Shown piece by piece: positions 24,674-33,680 of a DNA stretch of 64,000 bases (positions are counted from its first letter, which is position 1; the number at the start of each line of letters is the position of its first letter). A model generated the notes under the pieces. The model worked only from the letters and a program-made list of their open reading frames with translations. It had not been told where the DNA came from and did not search any database. The position numbers and the translations under genes are program-made. This DNA comes from Clostridia bacterium (GTDB lineage: Bacteria > Bacillota > Clostridia > Oscillospirales > Acutalibacteraceae), in the NCBI GenBank assembly GCA_017380575.1, contig JAFODS010000042.1, positions 23,929-87,928 on the forward strand. Direction: 5' to 3'.

Positions 24674-25768
24674 TTATTTTTTAACTTTGCCGTCTGCAAT
24701 TTTAAATGTTTTGTCCGATTTTATTTTTCTTAAATGCGATCTGTCGCAGCAGGTGACAAAAACCTGCCAACCGTCGAAATATTTAATAAGATATTTCTGC
24801 CTTTTTCCGTCAAGCTCACTCATAACATCGTCAAGCAATGCAATCGGCTGTTCGCCTGAATATTTTCTTAAAATTGAAGCTTCGCTTAACTTTAATGAGA
24901 GGGCACATGAACGCTGCTGACCCTGTGAGCCGTAGCTTCTTGCATCCATTCCGCTTAAAAAAATATTTAGGTCATCCTTGTGCGGACCTGTGCTTGTTGC
25001 AAGACGGAAAATATCTTTTTTATGATTCTTCACACATTCATCATAAAGAATCTCTGACCATTCTTTTGCGTTGCTTCCTGATTCCTTTAATGAATTAAGA
25101 TATGAAATTTCCATCTGCTCTCTGTCAGAAGAAATTTCACGATAAACATCGGAAGAAAACTCTTTCAGATTTTCAATATAATTCAGTCTGTATTCAATAA
25201 TTTTACCGCCGTAACGTGCAATTTCCTCATCGAAGACGAAGAGGAGATCTTCACCCTTTGAGGATTGATTAATCTGCTTTAAAAGCGCGTTACGCTGAAA
25301 GACAGCCTTGTTATACTTTGAAAGCAAAACCGCGTAATTCGGCCTCACAAGCGAAATTGCGATATCAAGAAATTTTCGCTTTTCAGAAGGTCCATCCTTT
25401 ATAACAGAAAGAACAGACGGTGAAAAAACCACCGCCTGAAATTCTCCTAAAAATTTTCTCGGCGAGATTTGTTTGATTCCGTTCAGGTAAGCTTCTTTCT
25501 GACTGTCAATTATAAGCTTTGCCGTCTGCGGTCTGTCATATGAAAAGAAATCCATATCAATTTCAGAAAATTCCGCATCCTTTTTTATAAGCTCCGCATT
25601 TTTTCTTGTACGGAAGCTGTTGCATCCCGTAAAGAGCCATATGCTTTCGATAATATTAGTCTTGCCGTGACCGTTTTCACCGTAAATTACGTTGATTCCG
25701 TTCACGGGTTCAATTTCGATATGCTCAATGTTACGAAAATTTCTGATTGTATGCTTTTCAATATTCAT
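24674..25768 (-). CDS. recF: DNA replication and repair protein RecF
   Basis: A 364-residue SMC-like ATPase that loads RecA at gaps. It has Walker A GENGHGKTN near residue 31, the RecF signature (FSPSVLSVIKDGPSEKRKFLD), the ABC signature region (SYGSQGQQRSCALSLKLSE) and Walker B IALLDDVMSELD. Length is normal. It starts two bases after the end of the S4-domain gene and is followed by remB, the order seen in Bacillus. Confidence 0.96.
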   Translation of the reverse strand: MNIEKHTIRNFRNIEHIEIEPVNGINVIYGENGHGKTNIIESIWLFTGCNSFRTRKNAELIKKDAEFSEIDMDFFSYDRPQTAKLIIDSQKEAYLNGIKQISPRKFLGEFQAVVFSPSVLSVIKDGPSEKRKFLDIAISLVRPNYAVLLSKYNKAVFQRNALLKQINQSSKGEDLLFVFDEEIARYGGKIIEYRLNYIENLKEFSSDVYREISSDREQMEISYLNSLKESGSNAKEWSEILYDECVKNHKKDIFRLATSTGPHKDDLNIFLSGMDARSYGSQGQQRSCALSLKLSEASILRKYSGEQPIALLDDVMSELDGKRQKYLIKYFDGWQVFVTCCDRSHLRKIKSDKTFKIADGKVKK

Positions 25769-25769
25769 A

Positions 25770-26021
25770 TCAAACTATCTCGTATACCGTATTTTCAAAT
25801 TCAACCTTGTCACCCGGATGGAGTTTCTTTCCTCGCTGGGTGCAGATTTCGTTGTTCACCTTTATTTCGCCGTCCTGAATGACGATTTTAGCGTGTCCGC
25901 CTGACTGAACAGCATCACAGAGTTTTAAAAATGAATCAAGACGGATGAATTCTGTCTGAATACTTTTCTGAACAACGGGTTTTTCTTTTATTTTTAATTT
26001 AATTCTTCTTTTATCAATCAT
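25770..26021 (-). CDS. S4-domain RNA-binding protein (YaaA/RlbA type)
   Basis: An 83-residue protein with a single S4 RNA-binding fold: FIRLDSFLKLCDAVQSGGHAK, then GEIKVNNEICTQRGKKLHPGD. Its length, its position between dnaN and recF and its overlaps (eight bases with the dnaN end) match Bacillus YaaA, a ribosome-associated protein. A basic N-terminus (DKRRIKLKIKEKP) precedes the domain. Confidence 0.9.
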   Translation of the reverse strand: MIDKRRIKLKIKEKPVVQKSIQTEFIRLDSFLKLCDAVQSGGHAKIVIQDGEIKVNNEICTQRGKKLHPGDKVEFENTVYEIV

Positions 26022-27135
26022 TTTTCTTCAACCTCACAGGAAGAACAAGGAAAATAAAGCTTTCACCCTCAGTCGGAAGAATAAGAATAGGGGAGAGGGC
26101 ACCGTTAAGAAGAATCTTAACTCTGTCTGTGTTGCAAGCCTTGAGTGCATCAAGAAGATAACGGTTATTAAAGCCGATTTCAACTCTGCTGCCGTCAACA
26201 TCTGCAGAAACTTTATCATTTGCTGTACCAAGAGCTGCAATACTTGAAATTCGGATGAAATCAGTATCAAAAACGCAGTTGATAAGGCTCTTTGTTCTGT
26301 CAGTAATAATAAGTGAAGTTCTTTCGATACTGTCGATAAGGCTTCTTGTATCAACTTCAACTGTTGTTGAAACTGACTGAGGAATTGTTGACTTATAATT
26401 AAGGAATTCACCCTCAAGAAGTCGTGAAATAATGCTGTATCCGTTTACTTCAAAAATAATGTGACGTCCGCCGAGACCGATTGAAACAATTCCTTCTTCA
26501 TCATCGTTATCTTCAACAGAAAGCTTAAAAATTTCTGACATTGTTTTTGCGGGAACAATGAAAGTAATATCTTCGCCGTGATAATCAATTTTTTCGGTGC
26601 GGATTGCCATTCTGAATCCGTCAACAGCAATAAGCTTGATTTCGCCGTCTGCAATTTCAAACTTGATACCTGTATAAACAACCTTTGCATCTGTAACAGC
26701 AACAGCAAAAATAGTCTGCTTAACCATTTCTGAAAGCATTTTTCTGTTTATATCAATAGTAAAGCTGCCCTGCACTGTCGGCAATTCAGGATAATCATCA
26801 GCAGAAATTCCCATAATTTCATATTTGATGTCACCGCTGCGGATAGTTGCAAAGTTTCTTTCGTCGCAATCGATTGTAACAGTCTGATTCGGAATTCTTC
26901 TTAAAATTTCGCAAAGCACCTTTGCATTAAGAACAATTGAACCTGCCTCTTCAACTTTAGCGTAGATTGAGGTATTGATGCCGATTTCAAGGTCATAACC
27001 CGTAAGGTTAAGCTCGCTGTTTGAAGCTTTGATAAGAATACCTTCAGTTCCGGGTATTGTTGACTTTGCAGAAACTGCTCTTTGAACGTTCTGGCATGCT
27101 GTTGAGAGTGTTGATGTTTCACAAACGAATTTCAT
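26014..27135 (-). CDS. dnaN: DNA polymerase III beta subunit (sliding clamp)
   Basis: A 373-residue clamp with three similar domains. Recognisable segments are MKFVCETSTLSTACQNVQRAVSAK at the N-terminus and the C-terminal pocket region ending SFIFLVLPVRL (the usual end is LPMR[LV]). A GGGAGG ribosome binding site precedes ATG 27135. dnaA, the usual upstream neighbour, is not here: the next gene upstream is recR, about 270 bases away, and the gap holds an origin-like sequence. Confidence 0.96.
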   Translation of the reverse strand: MKFVCETSTLSTACQNVQRAVSAKSTIPGTEGILIKASNSELNLTGYDLEIGINTSIYAKVEEAGSIVLNAKVLCEILRRIPNQTVTIDCDERNFATIRSGDIKYEIMGISADDYPELPTVQGSFTIDINRKMLSEMVKQTIFAVAVTDAKVVYTGIKFEIADGEIKLIAVDGFRMAIRTEKIDYHGEDITFIVPAKTMSEIFKLSVEDNDDEEGIVSIGLGGRHIIFEVNGYSIISRLLEGEFLNYKSTIPQSVSTTVEVDTRSLIDSIERTSLIITDRTKSLINCVFDTDFIRISSIAALGTANDKVSADVDGSRVEIGFNNRYLLDALKACNTDRVKILLNGALSPILILPTEGESFIFLVLPVRLKKND

Positions 27136-27159
27136 TTTAATTCCTCCCGCTAAGGAAAA

Positions 27160-27360
27160 TTTTCTTTAATAAATAATATATTATATCTATATTACAGTAG
27201 TAGTAGTAGGGGCTGTTTAAAGTGTGGAAAACTTTTAAAAGCCTTATGTATCAACATTTTTCTTTTAAAATTTCTAACATCGCGGATGTTTAAAATTTGT
27301 GGAAAAGTTTGTTAAAATAAAGTCACTGTTGAAAGTGTGGAAGGTTGTGGAAAGAATGTT
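27160..27360. other. Origin-like region: AT-rich stretch, TAG trinucleotide repeats and DnaA-box-like sites
   Basis: Reading on the plus strand: an AT-rich stretch (about 27160-27195), four tandem TAG triplets (27198-27209) running into GGGGCTG, then TGTGGAAAA (27223-27231). This is the order of the Bacillus basal unwinding system (DnaA-trio, GC-rich spacer, DnaA box). More DnaA-box-like sites are TGTGGAAAA at 27298-27306, TGTGGAAGG at 27336-27344 and TGTGGAAAG at 27346-27354. All deviate by one or more bases from TGTGGATAA. Confidence 0.5.
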
Positions 27361-27402
27361 AAAGAAAGTGTTGAAACTTTACTTTTGCAGTGTAATAAAG
27401 TT

Positions 27403-28002
27403 TTATAAAATTTGTCTTCCTTCAAGCGCCCTTGTAAGAGTGACTTCGTCCGCATATTCAAGGTCGGCACCAACGGGAACACCGTATGCAAGGCGTGAAA
27501 CCTTGATTCCTATCGGCTTTATAAGCCTTGAAATATACATTGCAGTTGCTTCGCCTTCAACTGTCGGGTTTGTTGCCATAATAATTTCCTGAACATCGTC
27601 GTTATTAAGCCTTTTTAAAAGCTCCTTGATTGTTATTTCATCAGGACCGATTCCGTTCATCGGGGAAATTGAACCGTGAAGAACGTGATAAAGACCGTTG
27701 TATTCGCGTGTTCTTTCAATTGCAATAACGTCTTTTGAGCTTTCAACAACACAAATTGTTGAAATATCTCTTTTTTCGTCAACGCAGATGTTGCAGACAT
27801 CAGAGTCTGTAAGATCACAGCAGACTGAACAACGGTGAATTTTTTCGTGAGCCAACATAATTGTATCGGCAAATCTTTTTGCTTCCGCGTCGGTCATACT
27901 AAGAATATGAAAAGCAAGCTTCTGCGCACTTTTATGTCCGATACCGGGAAGACGTTCAAACTGCTCAATAAGGTTGGCAAGAGGTACTACGTTGCGTGCC
28001 AT
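27403..28002 (-). CDS. recR: Recombination protein RecR
   Basis: A 199-residue RecFOR component. The N-terminal helix-hairpin-helix has [17 protein letters not shown]. The four-cysteine zinc finger is [16 protein letters not shown] at about residues 57-72. The Toprim domain includes [12 protein letters not shown] and ends [20 protein letters not shown]. The start overlaps the ybaB stop (TGATG). Order dnaX-ybaB-recR is conserved, though a glycosyltransferase gene intervenes here. Confidence 0.97.
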   Translation of the reverse strand: MARNVVPLANLIEQFERLPGIGHKSAQKLAFHILSMTDAEAKRFADTIMLAHEKIHRCSVCCDLTDSDVCNICVDEKRDISTICVVESSKDVIAIERTREYNGLYHVLHGSISPMNGIGPDEITIKELLKRLNNDDVQEIIMATNPTVEGEATAMYISRLIKPIGIKVSRLAYGVPVGADLEYADEVTLTRALEGRQIL

Positions 28003-28334
28003 CAGAAAAGACCCGGAATTGAAAGGCCGCCCTTAGCCTTTTCCATTCCCTGTTCCATTGCATCGTTTGCCTTCTTAATGCTTTCGTTAAGAGCGGAAAT
28101 AAGAAGATCCTCAAGCATTTCAATATCTTCGGGGTCAACTACTTCAGGCTGCATTTTGATTGCGAGAACCTCGTGTGAGCCGTTAACGGTAACTTCAACT
28201 GCACCGCCACCAACTGAAGAAGTGAATTCGCTTGCTTCAACCTCTTCCTGCATCTTCTGCATATCTTCCTGCATCTTCTGAATCTGCTTCATCATATTGC
28301 CCTGTGAAGGAGCGTTAGGAATTCTTGCTTTCAT
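28002..28334 (-). CDS. Nucleoid-associated protein YbaB/EbfC family
   Basis: A 110-residue DNA-binding protein of the YbaB family: an N-terminal coiled-coil helix ([21 protein letters not shown]), the central strand block ([20 protein letters not shown]) and a C-terminal helix ending in GLSIPGLF, close to the family's usual end. It is translationally coupled to recR. AAAGGATAAT precedes the ATG. Confidence 0.95.
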   Translation of the reverse strand: MKARIPNAPSQGNMMKQIQKMQEDMQKMQEEVEASEFTSSVGGGAVEVTVNGSHEVLAIKMQPEVVDPEDIEMLEDLLISALNESIKKANDAMEQGMEKAKGGLSIPGLF

Positions 28335-28353
28335 ATTTCATTATCCTTTCATG

Positions 28354-29346
28354 TTAGAGAGTATCATCTTTCATTTTCCTGAACATTTCATATAAAAACG
28401 GAAAAAGATAAAAGACAAAAACAAATAATTTATTTTTAAAAGAAATGTCTGCACATTTCAAATAAATTTTAATGTATTTTTTAAAGTAATTTTTAATAGG
28501 CTTTTTGAATTTTTTTTCGTTCGGTGTCCCTTTTGTGTTGAATCTGTAGGAAATAAGAAGCTTCATTCCCGCTTCAAGATAAAAAGAAGAAGTTAAAGAA
28601 TTTTCAAGATCCTTGAATTTTTCATAGGAAAGAAAACGGGTTTCAATAAGATCAAACCATTTTTCGTGCCAGATCTCAGTGTAACTAACGCTTTCAAGAT
28701 TTGTATAGTAACAATAAAGAGGGGAATCAACAAGAAAAATTTTTCCGGCTTTAATCCATAAATCAGCACAAAAAATTGTATCTTCACCGATTTTATATTT
28801 CTTGAAATTTTCGCAGTCTGATAAAAAATCTTTTTCAATAAGCTTCATACATGCAGAAGTAAGAGTAAGCTCATTTTTCGAAACAAAATCTTTATCATAA
28901 AAGCTGATAAATTCTTCGCTCTTACACTCTCTGCAATTATATTCAAAAGATTTATCAATAAATTCCGAAGTTTTTTCATAACGGCAGACTGCAAGCTTAC
29001 ATCCTTTTTCTTTAATTGCACGGTAAAGAAATTCATACATCTGCGGCTGGATAAAGTCGTCTGAGTCAACAAAACCGATATATGATCCCTCAGCCTTACT
29101 GATACCGAAATTTCTTGCAGAAGAAACACCTTTGTGAGGATTTTTGTAAGCTTTAATACGGTTATCTTTGATGGAATAATCTTTAATAATTTCAAAAGTA
29201 GAATCCGTGCTGTTATCGTCAACACAGACAATTTCAAAATCATTCAATGTCTGGTTAAGAATACTGTCAAGACAACGACGGATATTTTTTTCTTCGTTGA
29301 ACGACGGAACAATTATGCTTATCAATGGTGATTTTTCACCTATCAT
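28354..29346 (-). CDS. Family 2 glycosyltransferase inserted between dnaX and ybaB
   Basis: A 330-residue GT-A fold enzyme. It has ISIIVPSFNEEKNIRRCLDSIL at the start, DDNSTD (UDP-sugar contact), NFGISKAEGSYIGFVDSDD with the DxD motif near residue 95, then a basic C-terminal part without clear membrane helices. It probably adds a sugar to a surface polysaccharide. The dnaX-ybaB pair is normally adjacent; this gene sits between them with small gaps (12 and 19 bases), so it is likely read with the replication operon. It may be functionally tied to the polysaccharide operon at 31.2-34.5 kb. Confidence 0.88.
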   Translation of the reverse strand: MIGEKSPLISIIVPSFNEEKNIRRCLDSILNQTLNDFEIVCVDDNSTDSTFEIIKDYSIKDNRIKAYKNPHKGVSSARNFGISKAEGSYIGFVDSDDFIQPQMYEFLYRAIKEKGCKLAVCRYEKTSEFIDKSFEYNCRECKSEEFISFYDKDFVSKNELTLTSACMKLIEKDFLSDCENFKKYKIGEDTIFCADLWIKAGKIFLVDSPLYCYYTNLESVSYTEIWHEKWFDLIETRFLSYEKFKDLENSLTSSFYLEAGMKLLISYRFNTKGTPNEKKFKKPIKNYFKKYIKIYLKCADISFKNKLFVFVFYLFPFLYEMFRKMKDDTL

Positions 29347-29358
29347 AATGTCACCAAC

Positions 29359-30951
29359 TTAAAGATTATTTATTTTATTAACAAGGTCTGCAAGAGGGTC
29401 GTTTGCTTTTGCAGATGTTTCTTCGCCTTTATAAATACCAAGTCGGTATTTTTTACCCGTAACCTCAAAAATTGCAGTTTTGATTGCATTTGCGTGGTTA
29501 CCCTGACGGATAAACTGCGAGAATATCGGATTATCGCACTTTATGAGCATAAATTCTCCTCTGATATATGCTGAAGAGTTGCCTAAAATTCCGAGCAAAG
29601 GCTTGTCTGTGACGTCAAGCTTCTGAAGAACCTCGCCCCAACCAATAAAGAGTGTGTCAACGTCTGCTGAAGCTTCGTCCGCAGGAGCTTCGGGTGGCGG
29701 GGGAGGAGGCGGAAGCTCGTTTTCTTTCTTTTTCTCCGGTGTTGGCTTTGGTTCTTCCTTAATTTCAGGCTTTGTTACCTCAATTTTCGGAGCTGAAATA
29801 ATTTTTCCGTCCTTAACTGCACTTTCAAGCTTTTCAATTCGTGCAATCAATGCCGTATTGTCGCTTGAAATATCAGGTATGCAAAGCTTTACGGCACACA
29901 TTTCCATCTGTGTACGCTTGCTTGTTGAATTTTTAAGAAGCGTTGCACATTCTTCAAGGGTTGTAATACACGAAAGCACCTTGAAAAGTGTGGTGTTTTC
30001 TGCCTGTTTTTTGTAAAGCTCAAGGTCAATATCCGTACATACAATCAGCTGCTGCGGATTTTTGACCGTTTTTATAATCATAATGTTGCGGTAATGGTTT
30101 ATAAGCTCTGAACAGAGTCTTTCCATATCGCATGAATCGTTATGAAGCTTAGAAATAAGAGCAAGAACTTCAGAAGGATTGTTCGTATTGATGTTATCAA
30201 CAAGCTCAAAAAGGTAATCCTTGCCTGCAAGTTCTGCCGCGTTACTTACAACGTCAGATGTAACGTGAGTCGAAATTCCTGAGCATCTGTCAAGAATTGA
30301 AAGAGCATCACGGAGCGCACCGTCGGCAATTCTTGCAATAAGAAGAGCTGCATCGTCGTCAATTGTAATGTTTTCATTTTCTGCTACGTGCATAATACGT
30401 GACTTGATTTTTTCGGGAGTAATTCTGTGAAAATCAAATCTCTGACAGCGGGAAAGAATTGTTGCAGGAAGTTTGTGCACTTCCGTTGTAGCCAAAATAA
30501 ATTTAACGTGTGGCGGCGGCTCTTCAAGAGTTTTAAGAAGAGCATTGAACGCACCGATTGAAAGCATATGAACTTCGTCGATGATGTAAACACGGTATTT
30601 TGTATGAACCGGTGTGTAATTAGCTTCTTCACGAAGGTCACGGATATTGTCAACGCCGTTGTTACTTGCTGCGTCAATTTCGATAACGTCAAGAATTGTG
30701 CCGTCATCAAGGCCTTTGCAGACTGCACATTCGTTACACGGATTTCCGTCAACGGGATTAAGGCAGTTTGCAGCCTTTGCGAGAATTTTTGCACAGGTTG
30801 TTTTACCCGTACCTCTTGAACCCGTGAAAAGGTAAGCGTGAGAAACCTTGCCGATTTCTACTTCATGGGCGAGGGTAGAGGTTATATGCTCCTGACCAAC
30901 TACATCTGCGAAGGTCTGCGGACGCCATTTACGGTAAAGAACTCTGTACAA
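29359..30951 (-). CDS. dnaX: DNA polymerase III gamma/tau subunit
   Basis: A 530-residue clamp loader ATPase: MYRVLYRKWRPQTFADVVGQ at the start, Walker A GSRGTGKTTCAK near residue 44, the zinc module C-x(8)-CNECAVC, DEVHMLS (Walker B) and SRCQRF. A Pro/Glu/Lys-rich linker (residues about 385-425) precedes the tau-type C-terminal domain. The start codon is TTG with GGGGTGATT upstream; no ATG fits. It lies next to the SRP RNA gene, as in Bacillus. Confidence 0.95.
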   Translation of the reverse strand: MYRVLYRKWRPQTFADVVGQEHITSTLAHEVEIGKVSHAYLFTGSRGTGKTTCAKILAKAANCLNPVDGNPCNECAVCKGLDDGTILDVIEIDAASNNGVDNIRDLREEANYTPVHTKYRVYIIDEVHMLSIGAFNALLKTLEEPPPHVKFILATTEVHKLPATILSRCQRFDFHRITPEKIKSRIMHVAENENITIDDDAALLIARIADGALRDALSILDRCSGISTHVTSDVVSNAAELAGKDYLFELVDNINTNNPSEVLALISKLHNDSCDMERLCSELINHYRNIMIIKTVKNPQQLIVCTDIDLELYKKQAENTTLFKVLSCITTLEECATLLKNSTSKRTQMEMCAVKLCIPDISSDNTALIARIEKLESAVKDGKIISAPKIEVTKPEIKEEPKPTPEKKKENELPPPPPPPEAPADEASADVDTLFIGWGEVLQKLDVTDKPLLGILGNSSAYIRGEFMLIKCDNPIFSQFIRQGNHANAIKTAIFEVTGKKYRLGIYKGEETSAKANDPLADLVNKINNL

Positions 30952-30999
30952 AAAATCACCCCTTTAAAATGAAAAATAAAAAAAATAAAAGCATTATCT

Positions 31000-31120
31000 C
31001 AGTCATATGGTGCGCAGGCCGTACTGTGTCGCACGGTGTTAACCTCTTAATGCTGCTCGGTTCCCCGCCTGACATGGTTCGTGGTACCCCGTCGCACAGG
31101 ACCAACACACCACATGACTG
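31000..31120 (-). ncRNA. ffs: Signal recognition particle RNA (small bacterial type)
   Basis: On the minus strand the ends CAGTCATGTGGTG and CACCATATGACTG pair into a long helix, extended outside by AAGCATTAT/ATAATGCTT. The apical domain has GTCAGGCGGGGAACCGAGCAG, the conserved symmetric loop and tetraloop region of domain IV that binds Ffh. Position beside dnaX is the usual one. The exact ends may lie a few bases further out. Confidence 0.9.
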
Positions 31121-31225
31121 AAATAATGCTTCGAAAAATCGCCTGCAATATCTTATTTATTATACTATAATTTGCTTGATATATCAAGTAAATTTAAAAA
31201 ATTTTTTAAGATATTGCAGTTAATT

Positions 31226-32410
31226 TTATATTTTAAAAAGTTCTTTTATTGAATTTTCTGCTTTGCCGATATAATCAGGCATAAATTTCTGAAGATAATT
31301 TTTTATTTCATCATTTTTTGAATAAAAATCTTTGAAATTTTCAATAAAACGGTCGCTGTCATTCAAATCTTCAACGGGAATAACATAACCTTCATATGTG
31401 CCGAAAATATCTTTTGCAATTCCCTTTGATTTTATGCTGTAGCCGATAACAAGCGTCGGGACACAGGTACTGTATGCGGCAATTGTTGCATGAGTACGTG
31501 CTCCTATGAATGCCTCACAACGTGAAATAATGCTCTTATATTCCGTTGCAGAGTATTCTCCACTAACAAGTCCGATTCTTTCACACTTGAAATTTTCATA
31601 AATTTCTGCAAGTGTTTCGCAGTCAGATTTGTTGTCTCTTGTAACATGCGGAATCAAGAGAACGTTTAAATCTGTTTTATCAATAATATATCTGATAAGA
31701 GAAAATACAGCTTTTTTGGCAGGATGATTTTCGTTGCTGCCTTTAGGATAAACAAAATTACTGATGTTAATTCCGACTGTATGTTCTTTAACTTCAAAAG
31801 TTTTATTCATTTCTTCGTCAACAGGAAGTAAAAATGCCGAATCGGGATATAAAACAGTATTTTTATCAATTCCGTTTTCAATAAGAGCGTTATAAGAGAA
31901 AGATTCTCTAGCAACAATGAGGTCAAAACCTTTTAAATCTTCAATTTTATCGGGAGACATATCTTCACTTCCGATTGAACAACCCCATAAAACAGTTTTT
32001 TTACCTATTGAGCGAAGAGTAGTATTCATTGCTTTTGCAGTATGACCGTCACCATAGCAATAGTTATCACCGCCGACAGAAATATAAACATCATTTTTCT
32101 TAAGAGACGGATTTCTGCAGGCAATTGAATAATAAAAATCGTCCGATTTTTTCTGTGATTGTCTTGAATAAACAGCAATTTTTAATTTGTCTGAAAAAGA
32201 TACCTTTTTTGGGGCAACTGAATAATCAAATTCTTCTATTTCATCAATGGAACGGAAATTAGCTTTCTCATCTTCAGATTTTTTGAAAGAATAAAGCTTG
32301 ATATACGAATCTGGATTTTCTTTTTTTATCATTGAGGAAAGAGTTCTGACAATTGCCTCGCAACCGTGATTCTGCGAACCGCCGTGTGAATAAAAAGCAT
32401 ATTTCATCAT
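31226..32410 (-). CDS. Polysaccharide pyruvyl transferase family protein
   Basis: A 394-residue protein of the CsaB/WcaK family, which transfers pyruvate from PEP to sugars of surface polymers. Features include YAFYSHGGSQNHGCEAIVRTL at the N-terminus, VSVGGDNYCYGDG-type glycine motif, and FIGARTHATIAAYSTCVPTLVIGYSIKSKG, the family's conserved C-terminal block. Two adjacent ATGs overlap the stop of the ABC ATPase gene (TAATG) with TAGGAG upstream. It is third in an export operon, so the exported polymer is probably pyruvylated. Confidence 0.88.
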   Translation of the reverse strand: MMKYAFYSHGGSQNHGCEAIVRTLSSMIKKENPDSYIKLYSFKKSEDEKANFRSIDEIEEFDYSVAPKKVSFSDKLKIAVYSRQSQKKSDDFYYSIACRNPSLKKNDVYISVGGDNYCYGDGHTAKAMNTTLRSIGKKTVLWGCSIGSEDMSPDKIEDLKGFDLIVARESFSYNALIENGIDKNTVLYPDSAFLLPVDEEMNKTFEVKEHTVGINISNFVYPKGSNENHPAKKAVFSLIRYIIDKTDLNVLLIPHVTRDNKSDCETLAEIYENFKCERIGLVSGEYSATEYKSIISRCEAFIGARTHATIAAYSTCVPTLVIGYSIKSKGIAKDIFGTYEGYVIPVEDLNDSDRFIENFKDFYSKNDEIKNYLQKFMPDYIGKAENSIKELFKI

Positions 32411-33666
32411 TATTCTCCTAATAATTTAACATCAACATCGTCAAAATGGCACCAGCCCCACTGTCTTGGCCAGCTCTGAGAAGTTCCGTTTGCATGAAGG
32501 ACTTCAAAAACGAAGGCGGGGTAAACATAATCAAGATTTTCACTGTTTGCTTTTGATGTTCCGCCGGAAAGAATAAGAGTTGCCTTGTAAAGTCCCGGAC
32601 CCAAATTGTGTTTGTTTATCGTAATTCCGACGTCAAATTCACCGATAGAATTTATATTTGCAAAGGTATCGGTAAAGCATACCTCAATAGGAGTTTCGTC
32701 TGCCTGCCAGATAAGCATTCTGAAAGACATATCACCGATATTTTCAACCTTTGTTCTGATGCGAAGCTTAAGCTCAATGGGTTCATCCGACAAATAAATG
32801 CAGGATTCATTATGCAAAACGTCAAGCGAAAGAATTTCTGCTTTTTCAAGATTATATCCCGGATGACGGGCAAGAGAAGTAAAATCATAATGATTCTGCT
32901 TTTCCATATAGGCTTCACTGTTATAAATACGGATTCCTTCTTCAACGTCACCGTCAAAAATAACCTCACCTTCGCGAAGAACAACAACTCTGTCGCAAAG
33001 CTGACGGATTGTGTTCATCTGATGGCTGACGAAAAGAATTGTTTTACCGCTTGCTGCAATGCTGAGCATTTTATCGATACATTTTTTCTGAAAACGGGTA
33101 TCGCCGACAGCAAGAACCTCATCAACAAGAAGAATATCAGGTTCCAGGTGAGAAGCAACGGCAAATGCAAGTCGGACAAACATACCGCTTGAATAACGTT
33201 TTACAGGAGTGTCGATGAATTTACCAACCTCAGAAAATTCGAGGATTTCATCAAATTTTTCGTCAATTTCCGCTTTTGTCATGCCGAGAATTGCACCGTT
33301 AAGGTAGACATTTTCGCGACCGGTAAGTTCAGTATTGAAACCTGTACCGACTTCAAGCATTGATGAAATTTTACCAAGCATTTCAATTCTGCCGTCCGTA
33401 GGCTCGGTAATTCTTGAAATAATTTTTAGAAGAGTTGATTTACCGGCTCCGTTTTTTCCTATAATACCGACTTTCTCACCCTGTTCAACGTTAAAAGTAA
33501 CGCCTTTGAGCGCCCAGAAATCTTCTTTGTTTGCATTCGGTTTTACGAAAGATTTTACGGCTGCTTTGATTTTAGCAGCTTTTCCTTCAGGTTTTTTACC
33601 GAGGTGCTTGATTTTATAACGCTTTTTGACGTTTTCTATTTTTAAAACAACAGTTTTTTCATTCAT
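32410..33666 (-). CDS. Polysaccharide ABC transporter ATPase (Wzt/TagH-like) with C-terminal binding domain
   Basis: A 418-residue protein. The ATPase domain has Walker A GKNGAGKST near residue 73, signature YSSGM near 159, Walker B ILLVDEVLAVGD and the H-loop SHQ. A C-terminal beta domain from about residue 270 resembles the Wzt polymer-binding domain, which recognises the capped glycan. It pairs with the permease upstream, 14 bases away. The usual role is export of teichoic acid, O-antigen-type or wall glycan polymers. Confidence 0.93.
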   Translation of the reverse strand: MNEKTVVLKIENVKKRYKIKHLGKKPEGKAAKIKAAVKSFVKPNANKEDFWALKGVTFNVEQGEKVGIIGKNGAGKSTLLKIISRITEPTDGRIEMLGKISSMLEVGTGFNTELTGRENVYLNGAILGMTKAEIDEKFDEILEFSEVGKFIDTPVKRYSSGMFVRLAFAVASHLEPDILLVDEVLAVGDTRFQKKCIDKMLSIAASGKTILFVSHQMNTIRQLCDRVVVLREGEVIFDGDVEEGIRIYNSEAYMEKQNHYDFTSLARHPGYNLEKAEILSLDVLHNESCIYLSDEPIELKLRIRTKVENIGDMSFRMLIWQADETPIEVCFTDTFANINSIGEFDVGITINKHNLGPGLYKATLILSGGTSKANSENLDYVYPAFVFEVLHANGTSQSWPRQWGWCHFDDVDVKLLGE

Positions 33667-33680
33667 AAAAACTCCTCCGA

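Noticed and set aside
29720-29760. Possible programmed frameshift in dnaX (Lys-rich codons near the Pro-rich linker)
   Set aside because: The run reads GAGAAAAAGAAAG, not the A-AAA-AAG heptamer, and there is no clear downstream stem, so I do not claim a gamma product.
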